Origin: GCA-016699835 sp964543905
Lineage (GTDB): Bacteria > Planctomycetota > Phycisphaerae > Phycisphaerales > UBA1924
Direction: 5' to 3'
Assembly (NCBI GenBank): GCA_964543905.1
Contig: CAZIZO010000001.1
Coordinates: 124,001-188,000 of the forward strand
DNA: 64,000 bases
Shown here: piece by piece, positions 25,032 to 33,631 of the stretch
Layout: every line of letters starts with the position of its first letter
Numbering within the stretch: position 1 is the stretch's first letter
Notes under the pieces: generated by a model
What the model saw: only the letters and a program-made list of their open reading frames with translations
The model's database searches: none
Told to the model about the DNA's origin: nothing
Made by a program: the position numbers and the translations under genes

Positions 25032-25630
25032 TAGCGGTAGAACTCGATGATGAGGTTCGGGTTCACGTCGAAGGGAATCTGATCCACGGCGGGCACGGCC
25101 AGGATCTTCAGCGACAGTTCGGACGGATTGAGTTCCATCCAACCCGGCACTTCGTGACCCGCCATCGACTCCATCGCTTCCTTCGCGAGTTTCTGGGCCT
25201 TGGGCTTGAGCGTGATCGTCATGCCGGGCGAGGTGACGAAACTCGGACGGTCGCACTTCTTGCCATTGACCAGCACGTGCCCGTGCACGACGAGTTGGCG
25301 CGCGGCCCAGATGGTGCGCGCAAGGCCCGAGCGTCGCACGGCGTTGTCGAGGCGACGCTCGATCAAGACCATGAGCATGTCGCCCGTGTTGCCCGGGCGA
25401 CGCCCAGCCTCGGCCACGTAGCGGCGGAACTGTCGCTCCTGCAAGCAGTAGTGCAACTTCACCTTCTGCTTCTCGTTCATGCGCAAGCCGTAGTCGCGCA
25501 GGCGACGTCCCCGATACCCGTGCATGCCGGGGAACGTCAGATCACGCTTGGACGTGTGCTTGGGGGTGTCGGCGATCGGGACTCCGACGCGACGAGACAA
25601 CTTGACCTTGGGACCAACGTAACGAGCCAT
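25031..25630 (-). CDS. rpsD: 30S ribosomal protein S4
   Basis: The 199-residue protein is uS4, a primary 16S rRNA-binding protein of the small subunit. It shows the MARYVGPKVKLSRR start, the KQKVKLHYCLQERQFRRY segment and an S4 domain (RRLDNAVRRSGLA, ARQLVVHGHVLVNGKK). GGAGGATG precedes ATG 25630. It stands alone rather than in the alpha operon (rpsM-rpsK-rpsD-rpoA), as in many planctomycetes. A long leader precedes it. Confidence 0.97.
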   Translation of the reverse strand: MARYVGPKVKLSRRVGVPIADTPKHTSKRDLTFPGMHGYRGRRLRDYGLRMNEKQKVKLHYCLQERQFRRYVAEAGRRPGNTGDMLMVLIERRLDNAVRRSGLARTIWAARQLVVHGHVLVNGKKCDRPSFVTSPGMTITLKPKAQKLAKEAMESMAGHEVPGWMELNPSELSLKILAVPAVDQIPFDVNPNLIIEFYR

Positions 25631-25797
25631 GCGACATCCTCCGTCACTCCTGCCTCCCATGCTGGCCTCGATCAAGGCGAGCAGGGGCACGAGGTGCTGC
25701 AAAGTCCCGGTGAAGGGCGGCAGCGATCCGCCGGGTGGCCGCGGCTGCGGTCCGGCTTGGTGATCCGGGCAACGAACCGACGCGACCATCACGTCGG
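25631..25797 (-). promoter_or_regulatory. Long GC-rich 5' leader of rpsD
   Basis: From the promoter at 25804-25832 the transcript would carry a leader of about 165 nt. It can form hairpins such as GCAGCACCTCGTGCCCCTGC and GGCGGATCGCTGCCGCC. S4 autoregulates through leader structures in other bacteria, so a regulatory leader is plausible but unproven. Confidence 0.4.
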
Positions 25798-25803
25798 GCC
25801 CAA

Positions 25804-25832
25804 ACTAAAGGCGATCAATCGACGTGAATCAA
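25804..25832 (-). promoter_or_regulatory. rpsD promoter (TTGATT-17-TTTAGT)
   Basis: On the minus strand TTGATT is followed by a 17-nt spacer and TTTAGT, the best two-box promoter in the window. Confidence 0.65.
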
Positions 25833-25848
25833 GTCGTGGAGCCGCGGC

Positions 25849-25854
25849 TATTAT
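25849..25854 (+). promoter_or_regulatory. Possible -10 box TATTAT for the first lectin gene
   Basis: TATTAT on the + strand predicts a ~165-nt leader for the gene at 26027. It is back to back with the rpsD promoter. Apart from the two promoters and the rpsD leader, I see nothing else in 25631-26026. Confidence 0.35.
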
Positions 25855-26026
25855 GCCCGATAACCAATGCTTGTCATGGGGTGCCCGGTTTCGGGCGCGG
25901 CTTGATGCCGAACGTCGCACATGGTGTCGCCGTTTTCTCGTGTCGCGATTCGGAACTCGACTTCGAAGCCAGAAGGCACTGTCAGGTGCATCTCAAGCCA
26001 GATTCGCACATCGAAAGGAGCATCGG

Positions 26027-28327
26027 ATGGAACCTCGTGCACGCCACCGTCGGAGCATGATCGGCACGCTGTTCATCGGCGTGGTGCTCGCCACCGTCCC
26101 GCACGCAGACGCTCAGGTGATCCTCGATGGGCCCATACGCAACTCGGCGAATGGCAACGTCTACTTCCGTCTCGACCATACCACCTGGACCGATGCGGAG
26201 TCCTTCGCGATCAACAGCCTCGGCGCCCATCTGGTCACGATCAACGATGCGGCCGAGAACCAGTTCGTCCGGTCTGCCTTTCCTGCGACCGCCTTGTGGC
26301 TTGGGCTGAACGACGTGGCGAGCGAGGGCAACTTCGTGTGGGCCGACGGCTCCGCCTCGGCCTATCGCAACTGGAACGCCTTCGAGCCCAACAACGGCGG
26401 CGTGGGCGGAAACGAGGATTACGTCTACATGCTCCGAGGATCGGTCAGTTCCAACCTCCAGGTCTGGAACGACGCCTCCAACGCGGCGGTTCAGGCCAGC
26501 GATCCCGTTCATGGCGTCGTTGAAGTGCCGTGCAACATGTCGATCCTGCAGACGTCGATCGATTTCGACAGCGGCAAGTATTACTTCTATCTCAGTTCCA
26601 GCAGTTGGAGTTGCGCGCAGATGTACGCGAGCCAGGTGCTCGGCCTCAACCTCGCCACGATCAACGACGCCGGAGAGAACAACGCCGTTCGGAATGGCCT
26701 GCTGGCGTTCGGATTCGCGAGGGGCTGGATCGGATTCACCGATCGAAGCAGCGAAGGCAACTTCACGTGGGTCGATGGCTCAACGTCCACCTTCACCAGT
26801 TGGGCACCCGGAGAACCCAACAACCTGAACGACGAGGACTTTGCCGTGCTGTCGAACAACGCGCTGTGGGGAGACGCCCAGGACAAGCAGTTTCCGCCCA
26901 GCCCGGGCAGTTCCACCGCCGTCGTCGAGGGCGTCTGCCCTTCGATCTCCATTGCGACCCTGCCCGTGGTCTACCCCAGCACGGGGCACACGTATCTCCG
27001 GCTCACGCCGGCGCCCTGGAGTTGCGCGGAGGCATATGCCCGCTCGCTGGGATACCACCTGGCCAGCATCAACGACGACCCCGAGAACACGTTCTTCCGC
27101 ACACGCCTCTTCCCGGCTTCGGGAGTCCTGGGCTTCGGCCTCAACGACTACACCACCGAAGGAACGTGGAGCAACATGTATGGCGACTTGGCGCTGTATA
27201 GCAACTGGGCTCCCGGTGAACCCAACAACTTCCAGAACGAGGACTTCGCCTCGATGTCCAGCAATGGCCAATGGAACGACATCAACAACGCCGTCCATGT
27301 CCACGGCGTCGTCGAAATCCCATTCACGATCAACGACCACTGCGCCGACGCGATCGCGATCCCGTCGAGCGGAGGCTCGGCCTTCGGCAGCCCTAACTTC
27401 GCCACCTCCGACGGCTCCTCGAACTGCAACATCGGGACCTTCCGCGACGTGTGGTACGCGTACACCCCGGCCGCCTACGGGCTTGTTCGTGTCACGGCGG
27501 CGACCAGCAGCGGCGGCTTCTCGGCCAACCTCTCGGTTCACTCTTCATGCCCCGGCACCAGCGCCAACCAACTCGCGTGCTCCAGCGGCTCGAACGCCAC
27601 CGTCACCATCTTGATGTCGCCCGGCCAAACCTATTCCCTCCGAGTCGCGGGCATCAACAACGCCACCGGCGGGTTCACCCTCTCGGTCACGCCGCTCTCC
27701 AACGACAGTTGCGTCAACACGCCGTTCATCGGCTCGGGCGACCAGAACATCCCGTTCAACAACGGCATCGGGTCGATGGACGGGCCCGTCGAGTCGGTTT
27801 GCAACTTCGGTGGCAACGCCCAGATTTTCAACGACTACTGGTTCTCCTGGCGTGCGGCCGCTTCGCAGCGTGTGGTCGTCACGACCTGCACGACGACTTC
27901 GAACCAAGAGACCCGCGTCGCGGTCTATCAGGGCACCGTTTGCCCGACCACGCCCAACACGGCGATGTACTGCACACAAGCCTTTGGAGGCAGCGGGTGT
28001 CCGGTCGGCGGGCTCGTCCCGCAGAGGTCCTTTGTCGCCGCACCCAACGCGTTCTACACGATCCGCGCCGGCACCGCGCCGTTCTTCACAACCACCACCA
28101 ACCTCGTCGTCCGCACGTACTGCCTCGCCGACGTGGACGACGGCTCGGGCAACGGCTTCTCCGACGGCGGCGTGACGATCGACGACCTGCTCTATTACCT
28201 CCAGGTCTTTGAGGCTGGTGATCTTGCCGCCGACGTGGACGACGGCGGCGAAACCGGCACGCCCGACCGGGGCGTCACGATCGACGACCTGCTCTACTTC
28301 CTGCAACGGTTCGAGGCCGGGTGCTGA
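26027..28327 (+). CDS. Secreted protein with three C-type-lectin domains and GC-type dockerin (copy 1)
   Basis: The 766-residue product has a signal peptide (MIGTLFIGVVLATVPHADAQ). Three C-type-lectin-like domains follow (each ~130 residues), with the fold markers LVTINDAAENQF, WLGLNDVASEG, EPNNGG or GEPNN and W-N-D; EPN in the third loop is the mannose-type calcium/sugar motif. Two beta-sandwich repeats follow (DHCADAIAIPSSGG, DSCVNTPFIGSG), each with a VWYAYTP or DYWFSWRA strand. Two dockerin loops close the chain, which ends FEAGC. GAAAGGAG precedes ATG 26027. Probably an extracellular glycan-binding protein. It is a paralogue of the next gene. Confidence 0.85.
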   Translation: MEPRARHRRSMIGTLFIGVVLATVPHADAQVILDGPIRNSANGNVYFRLDHTTWTDAESFAINSLGAHLVTINDAAENQFVRSAFPATALWLGLNDVASEGNFVWADGSASAYRNWNAFEPNNGGVGGNEDYVYMLRGSVSSNLQVWNDASNAAVQASDPVHGVVEVPCNMSILQTSIDFDSGKYYFYLSSSSWSCAQMYASQVLGLNLATINDAGENNAVRNGLLAFGFARGWIGFTDRSSEGNFTWVDGSTSTFTSWAPGEPNNLNDEDFAVLSNNALWGDAQDKQFPPSPGSSTAVVEGVCPSISIATLPVVYPSTGHTYLRLTPAPWSCAEAYARSLGYHLASINDDPENTFFRTRLFPASGVLGFGLNDYTTEGTWSNMYGDLALYSNWAPGEPNNFQNEDFASMSSNGQWNDINNAVHVHGVVEIPFTINDHCADAIAIPSSGGSAFGSPNFATSDGSSNCNIGTFRDVWYAYTPAAYGLVRVTAATSSGGFSANLSVHSSCPGTSANQLACSSGSNATVTILMSPGQTYSLRVAGINNATGGFTLSVTPLSNDSCVNTPFIGSGDQNIPFNNGIGSMDGPVESVCNFGGNAQIFNDYWFSWRAAASQRVVVTTCTTTSNQETRVAVYQGTVCPTTPNTAMYCTQAFGGSGCPVGGLVPQRSFVAAPNAFYTIRAGTAPFFTTTTNLVVRTYCLADVDDGSGNGFSDGGVTIDDLLYYLQVFEAGDLAADVDDGGETGTPDRGVTIDDLLYFLQRFEAGC

Positions 28328-28693
28328 AACAAGAACTGCTGGATCGAACAACGCTCACGCACAGAGAGGCGCCGGACGATCGCCGTTTGACGATCGTCCG
28401 GCGTCTCTTTGGACGCCCGCGAGGCGGGCATGGCGGTCGTTTCCCCGCCGTGGCGCAAGCCGACTCGAACCGCGCGACTCCCCCACCCGAGGCTTGGTTT
28501 GGCCACGACGCGAACCGCATTGGGAAGATCGCAAAATTATTCTTCGTTTTTCGGGCGCTCGCCAAGCGCCATTGTCGCAAAGTGCGGCATAGGCAACGAC
28601 CGGAGCGCCGGGTTCGCGTGAATGCGGCACGATGGTGAGGGTTGGGGGGCAAGGGCCCGTGTGGCCAGCCTCAGGAACTCGAAGGAGACTTCC
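28328..28693. other. Intergenic region between the two lectin genes
   Basis: The left part holds the strong terminator at 28365-28408. The middle (about 28525-28555) is AT-rich (GCAAAATTATTCTTCGTTTTT) and may hold the promoter of the second lectin gene, but no clear two-box promoter could be assigned. No small gene was found. Confidence 0.5.
28365..28408 (+). terminator. Strong hairpin terminator after the first lectin gene
   Basis: The core GCCGGACGATCG / CGATCGTCCGGC pairs over 12 bp around an 8-nt loop. The stem extends to about 18 bp with the flanking AGAGGC / GTCTCT. A short T-rich tail follows. Confidence 0.75.
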
Positions 28694-31009
28694 ATGGAAT
28701 CGTGCTTCAATGCTCGTTCGCTGACGATCGGCGCTCTGCTCGCCGCCGCGGCGTTGACGGCGGTGCCGCAGGCGCACGCCCAGTCCATCGTCCAGGGGCC
28801 GATCCGAAACCCCGCGAACGGCAACGTCTATTTCCGTCTGAGCAGCACCAACTGGACCGACGCGCAGAACTTCGCGACCTCGCAACTCGCGGCGAATCTG
28901 GTCACCATCAACGATGCCGCCGAGAACTCGTTTGTGCTCAACAACTTCGCGAATGCCCCGGGCTCCGGTCGCGTCTGGCTGGGGCTGAACGACGCCACGA
29001 TCGAGGGCATCTTCCAGTGGAGTTCGGGCCAGCCGCCCACCTTCTTCAACTGGGACGCGGGCGAGCCCAACAACGGCGGAGGCATTGAAGACTGGGTCCT
29101 GATGTACTCCGGCAACGGGCGATGGAACGATGTGCCCAACGTTGCCAATCCGCCCGCCATTGGCCCCGTGTACGGCGTGGTCGAAGTTCCCTGCACCATG
29201 TCCGTCGTTTCGAGCGCCATTAACTTCCAGAACGGCAGCACCTACCAGCTCCTCTCCAGCGCCAGTTGGTCGTGCTCCGAGCTGTACGCCTCGAACGTCC
29301 TCGGCCTTCACCTGGCCACCATCAACGATGCCGCCGAGAACGAGTTCATCCGCGCCACCTTTGCCGCCGGTGCCGGTCGTGTCTGGATCGGCCTAAACGA
29401 CTTCGCGGCCGACGGCACGTATGTCTGGTCCGACGGCGGCACCTCCGCCTATAGCAACTGGTCCGCGGGTGAGCCCAGCAACGGGAACGGCGGGCTCGAA
29501 GACTTCATCATGATGTACGGGAACAACGGCACCTGGAACGATGCCCGCGATCTCCAGAACCCGCCGGCCCTTGGCCCGATCTCCGGTGTCGTGGAGTCGG
29601 CGTGCGAGGCGATCTCCGTCGAGGCCGGGCCCGTCGTCAACCCTGCGAACGGGCACACCTACTACCGCCTGTCCTTCTCCAACTGGTCCTGCGCCGAAGC
29701 CAGGGCCCGAACCCTCGGCGGCCACCTCGCGAGCATCAACGATGCCGCGGAGAATGAGTTCATCCGCTCGACCTTCGTCACCGGATCGATCGCCGCCGCC
29801 TTCGGCCTCAACGACTACACCACCGAAGGCACCTTCACGAACATCAACGGGGATGCCGTCTCGTACACGAACTGGAACGCCGGCGAGCCCAACAACTCGG
29901 GAGACGAAGATTTCGCGGTGATGTACAACACCGGCGGCTGGAACGACGTTCCCAACATCGGCGGCGTGTACGGCATCGTCGAAGTCCCCTCCACCATCAA
30001 CGACACCTGCGCCAACGCCCTGGACGTCGTCAGCGGCGGGACATACTTCGGTACACTCGCCGTGGCCACCAACGACGGCACCGCGACGTGCGGCAGTTCC
30101 GCGACGAATCCCGATGTCTGGTATCGCTACACCAACACCTCCACATGCCTGAGCGCGGCCCTTACGGTCACCACCTGCGGCACGCACGACGCCGCGGGCG
30201 TCGACACCGGCATGGACACCGTCCTCTCGCTCCGCAGCGGCTGCAGCGGCACGGAACTCGCTTGCAACGATGATACATCCACGTGCTCCAATGACACCTC
30301 CGCCCGCCGCGACTCGTCCGTCAGCACGACCGTCGCTCCGGGCGCATCCGTGCTCATCCGCGTCTCCAAGTTCTCTTCTAATCCTCGCCTCGGCCCCTTC
30401 CGACTCAACGTCGCGGCATCCCTGATCGGCGAAGAATGCTCCAACCCCGTCGCCGTTGGCGCCGGTGTCCACCCCTACTGCAACACGGGCACCGCGACCA
30501 ACGGTCCCGCCGCGTGCGGTGGCCTCGGCTCCGATGTCTGGTTCCGTTTCGTCCAAGGCCCCGCCGGCGGAGTGGTCGAGTACAAGACCTGCGGCTCAGC
30601 CTATGACACCGTCATCGCCGTCTATCCCGACGCTTGCCCGGCGACGGCCTCCCTCGCCTGCAACGACGACAACTCCGGCCAGTGCGGCGGCTTCCTCGAC
30701 TCCTACGTCCGCCTCTGGGCCAACGCCGGACAAGCCTACCTCGTCCGCGTGGGCGGATTCGTCGGCAGGCAGGGCAACGGCACCCTCACCATCAACCCCC
30801 TCTGTGCCGCCGACGTGGACGATGGACAAGGCGTCGGGATCCCCGACGGCGGTGTCACGATCGACGACCTTCTTTACTACCTCCAGATCTTCGAGGCCGG
30901 CTCGCTCTCCGCCGACGTGGACGACGGCAGCAGCACCGGCACGCAGGACGGCGGCGTGACGATCGACGACCTCCTCTACTTCCTCTTCCGCTTTGAGAAC
31001 GGCTGCTGA
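28694..31009 (+). CDS. Secreted protein with three C-type-lectin domains and GC-type dockerin (copy 2)
   Basis: The 771-residue product has a signal peptide ending AVPQAHAQ. It repeats the plan of the upstream gene: three lectin domains (LVTINDAAENSF, WLGLNDATIEG, GEPNNGGG, then GEPSNGNG and GEPNNSGDED), two sandwich repeats (DTCANALDVVSGG with PDVWYRYTN, and EECSNPVAVGAG with SDVWFRFVQ) and two dockerin loops ending FENGC. The second lectin domain has EPSN instead of EPNN, so its sugar preference may differ. AAGGAG precedes ATG 28694; the in-frame ATG at 28622 lacks a ribosome site. The gene arose by tandem duplication. Confidence 0.85.
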   Translation: MESCFNARSLTIGALLAAAALTAVPQAHAQSIVQGPIRNPANGNVYFRLSSTNWTDAQNFATSQLAANLVTINDAAENSFVLNNFANAPGSGRVWLGLNDATIEGIFQWSSGQPPTFFNWDAGEPNNGGGIEDWVLMYSGNGRWNDVPNVANPPAIGPVYGVVEVPCTMSVVSSAINFQNGSTYQLLSSASWSCSELYASNVLGLHLATINDAAENEFIRATFAAGAGRVWIGLNDFAADGTYVWSDGGTSAYSNWSAGEPSNGNGGLEDFIMMYGNNGTWNDARDLQNPPALGPISGVVESACEAISVEAGPVVNPANGHTYYRLSFSNWSCAEARARTLGGHLASINDAAENEFIRSTFVTGSIAAAFGLNDYTTEGTFTNINGDAVSYTNWNAGEPNNSGDEDFAVMYNTGGWNDVPNIGGVYGIVEVPSTINDTCANALDVVSGGTYFGTLAVATNDGTATCGSSATNPDVWYRYTNTSTCLSAALTVTTCGTHDAAGVDTGMDTVLSLRSGCSGTELACNDDTSTCSNDTSARRDSSVSTTVAPGASVLIRVSKFSSNPRLGPFRLNVAASLIGEECSNPVAVGAGVHPYCNTGTATNGPAACGGLGSDVWFRFVQGPAGGVVEYKTCGSAYDTVIAVYPDACPATASLACNDDNSGQCGGFLDSYVRLWANAGQAYLVRVGGFVGRQGNGTLTINPLCAADVDDGQGVGIPDGGVTIDDLLYYLQIFEAGSLSADVDDGSSTGTQDGGVTIDDLLYFLFRFENGC

Positions 31010-31034
31010 TCCCATCGACTCACCCCTTGCGACG

Positions 31035-31064
31035 ACGGGCGCGGGAAACCGCGCCCGTTGTGCT
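31035..31064 (+). terminator. Terminator after the second lectin gene
   Basis: ACGGGCGCGG and CCGCGCCCGT form a perfect 10-bp stem with a GAAA loop, followed by TGTGCTTT. The tail overlaps the -35 box of the purF promoter. Confidence 0.75.
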
Positions 31065-31087
31065 TTCTGCGAACGGGCTCGTACAAT
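31058..31087 (+). promoter_or_regulatory. purF promoter (TTGTGC-18-TACAAT)
   Basis: TTGTGC and TACAAT are separated by 18 nt, giving a leader of about 30 nt before ATG 31124. CGGAGG at 11 nt before the ATG could serve as ribosome site. No purine operator was recognised. Confidence 0.55.
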
Positions 31088-31123
31088 GCCCGCATCCGCC
31101 GCTCCTCGGAGGCACGCCCGCGC

Positions 31124-32620
31124 ATGACGACGCCGACCATCATCTCCCTGCCCCAACTCTCCGCGGGCACGCGCGCGACCGGCTCATCGCCTCTCGCGTA
31201 CGACAAGAAAGAAAAGTGCGCCGTCTTCGGAGTCTGGGGGCGGCAAGACGGCGCCCGCCTCGCCTACCTCGCCCTCTACGCGATGCAGCATCGCGGGCAA
31301 GAGTCCTCCGGCATCGCCGTCTCCGATGGCGAACGCCTCGGCGGGTACACGGGCATGGGCCTCGTCCCCGAGGTCTACGACGCCGGACTCCTCGATCGCC
31401 TCGACGCCGAGGGCGGGCGCGGCGCCATCGGACACAACCGCTACTCCACCGCGGGCGGCTCGATCTCCTGCAACGCGCAGCCGCTGCTGGAAAACTACGT
31501 CGGGGGCCAGGTCGCGCTCGCCCACAATGGGAACCTGATCAACGCCGACGCGCTGCGCCAGCGCTTCGAAGAAGCCGGACACCTCTTCCACACGACCAGC
31601 GACACCGAAGTCATCATCCACCTGCTCGCGTCGCCCCGGCAGCAGCAGTCGGCGGACCCGATCGCCGCCACGCTCCGCCGATTGCAGGGCGCCTTCAGCC
31701 TCGTCTTTCTTTTCCCCGATCGGATCGAGGCCTGCCGCGACCCGTGGGGCTGGCGACCGCTCTCGATCGGGCGCCTGCCCGATGGGAAGTACGTCGTCGC
31801 GAGCGAGACGGTCGCGTTCGATGTCCTGGGCGCCGAGTTCATGCGCGAGGTCGAGCCGGGCGAGATCGTCACCATCGACGACCACGGCGTGCACAGTCGG
31901 CGCTTCGCCCGCATGGCCGACCGCCAGGCTTATTGCGTCTTCGAGCACGTCTATTTCGCCAACCCCGCGAGCCAAATCTTCGGGCAGAACGTGCAGGTGA
32001 CCCGCGAGCGCCTGGGCGAGATCCTCGCGAACGAGGCGCCCGTCCGGGCCGACTACGTCGTGCCGATGCCCGATTCGGGCCGATCCGCGGCGCTGGGCTA
32101 CGCCCGCGCCAGCGGCGTCCCGTATCGCGAAGCCATCGTGCCCAATCGCTACGTCGGGCGCACGTTCATCAAGCCCAGCCAGAAGGATCGTGTGGCGGCC
32201 GTGCGGTTGAAACTCAACATCATCGCCGATCTCGTGCGCGGCAAGAAACTCATTATCGTGGACGACTCCATCGTCCGCGGCACCACCACCAAGGCCAAGA
32301 TGGACCAACTCCGCGCCGCCGGCGCCAAGGAAATCCACCTCCGCATCTCCTGCCCCGCGATTCGGCATCCGTGTTACTTCGGCGTGGACTTCGCCGAGCG
32401 AAGCCAACTCGTCGCCACCGGCAAGACCGAGCCGCAGATCCGCGACTATCTCGGCGTCGACTCCCTCCACTACCTCACGCTCGACGGCCTCCTGAGCGCC
32501 ATGCACCGCCCCGGCAAGCACTACTGCACCGCCTGCTACAGCGGCGACTACCGCCTCGACCCCGAGCATCCGACCACCGAAGAAGTCGTCGAGGGCGGGC
32601 AGGTGAAGATGTTCACGTGA
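31124..32620 (+). CDS. purF: Amidophosphoribosyltransferase PurF
   Basis: The 498-residue enzyme makes 5-phosphoribosylamine from PRPP and glutamine, the first committed step of purine synthesis. The N-terminal nucleophile is Cys32 (CAVFGVWGRQDGAR); it must be exposed by removal of a ~31-residue propeptide, as in the Bacillus-type enzymes. Glutaminase motifs include YAMQHRGQESSGIAV, GHNRYSTAG and AHNGNLINA. The PRPP site is LIIVDDSIVRGTTTK at about residue 376. Cys residues in the C-terminal domain (SCPAIRHPCYFG, YCTACYSG) fit an Fe-S cluster form. ATG 31124 begins MTTPTIISLPQLS. Confidence 0.97.
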   Translation: MTTPTIISLPQLSAGTRATGSSPLAYDKKEKCAVFGVWGRQDGARLAYLALYAMQHRGQESSGIAVSDGERLGGYTGMGLVPEVYDAGLLDRLDAEGGRGAIGHNRYSTAGGSISCNAQPLLENYVGGQVALAHNGNLINADALRQRFEEAGHLFHTTSDTEVIIHLLASPRQQQSADPIAATLRRLQGAFSLVFLFPDRIEACRDPWGWRPLSIGRLPDGKYVVASETVAFDVLGAEFMREVEPGEIVTIDDHGVHSRRFARMADRQAYCVFEHVYFANPASQIFGQNVQVTRERLGEILANEAPVRADYVVPMPDSGRSAALGYARASGVPYREAIVPNRYVGRTFIKPSQKDRVAAVRLKLNIIADLVRGKKLIIVDDSIVRGTTTKAKMDQLRAAGAKEIHLRISCPAIRHPCYFGVDFAERSQLVATGKTEPQIRDYLGVDSLHYLTLDGLLSAMHRPGKHYCTACYSGDYRLDPEHPTTEEVVEGGQVKMFT

Positions 32621-32846
32621 TGCGCACCACGCGACGTTCGGCTGGTGGTAGCCGTGCTCTGACTCGCGGCCAGCGATTCTCCACGCCCGATTCGGCCTTC
32701 GTACATCCGAGAAACCACCAGAAGGCAAGGGTTGTTGCCCTCCAGCAGTTTTCTATGGCCATTCCCTGAATCTTGATACATCGTTTATACCGGGCCTTGA
32801 CACTCCTCAAGCCTTGGGCACGCCCTGTGTTTCCTGACCTGGAGAC

Positions 32847-33596
32847 ATGAGCATGAAGATTCCACAGTTGCGATTCTGGAGTTGCGTCGTGCTCTCTCTT
32901 TCGGCGATTGCTCTTGGACGTCACGCGAACGGCCAGATCACGGCGACCTTCGAATGGCTCGTTTCGGGTGACCACGGGGCCACGTAGCAGAACCACCTCG
33001 TGGTGGAGCCATCGCAATCGAATGTTCTCATCCGTGCTCGGGTGTCGTGGGATCCTGTGTCCACGGTGTACTTTGCACAGGTCGCCTTTGACGCGACGGT
33101 TCGAGCCGCAACCGGGGGATTCGCGGATACGGTCTCGAATCTCGGAAGCCAGCCGAGTTCCTGGAACTACGTGCAAACCACGGGCTTCTCATCGACGCGA
33201 TTCGGCGAGACGCTGAAGATCGACGAAGCGAGGGACACGCTGGCTTCCGGTCTCGGGCCGAACTGGATCAACCCCTATCAAGCGACGCCTTTAGGGCCGC
33301 CGTTGATGCACGCGGAGAACCCGGTCGAGTTCTTTCAGTTCCAGTTGAATCTCGATGGCTCGCTCGGGCAGCGAGAGATCTCGGCGGTCTTTGCCACGCG
33401 TCCAACGAGACCGGATCGGTACATCGGGCTGTATCAGCCTCCCTACACCCAATCAGACATGTATGCACCGAGTACGTTCATTCCCGCGACGGTCACCGTG
33501 GTACCTCCTCCGGGCGTAGGAGCATCTTTCGTCGCGGCATCGCTCGCCGTTCTCGCTCGACGCCGTCGCTCGGCATCGCTTGCCGACGAAGCGTGA
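32847..33596 (+). pseudogene. Secreted protein with VPxPG-type C-terminal sorting tail, interrupted by an in-frame TAG
   Basis: A frame from ATG 32847 encodes a signal peptide (core VVLSLSAIALGRHANGQ) and a mature start (ITATFEWLVSGDHGAT), then hits TAG at 32985-32987. The same frame continues without shift for 203 codons to 33596 (QNHLVVEPSQSNVLIRARV onward). The end has VVPPPGVGASFVAASLAVLA then RRRR, a PEP-CTERM-like anchor. Signal and anchor thus lie on opposite sides of one stop. It is either a recent one-base pseudogene, a sequencing error (for example CAG or TGG read as TAG), or readthrough. The mature function is unknown. CTGGAG precedes the ATG. Confidence 0.75.
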
Positions 33597-33631
33597 CCCC
33601 GGAAAGCAGGATTTGGCGCTCTCGTTTCGCT

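Noticed and set aside
28445..28500. Possible tRNA T-arm (GGTTCGAGTC on the minus strand)
   Set aside because: The flanking bases do not form a 5-bp T-stem and no anticodon arm or acceptor stem could be folded.
32985..32987. TAG as a recoded pyrrolysine or selenocysteine codon
   Set aside because: Selenocysteine uses TGA; no pyrrolysine genes or downstream element are visible and other genes here do not use in-frame TAG. Plain nonsense or error is simpler.
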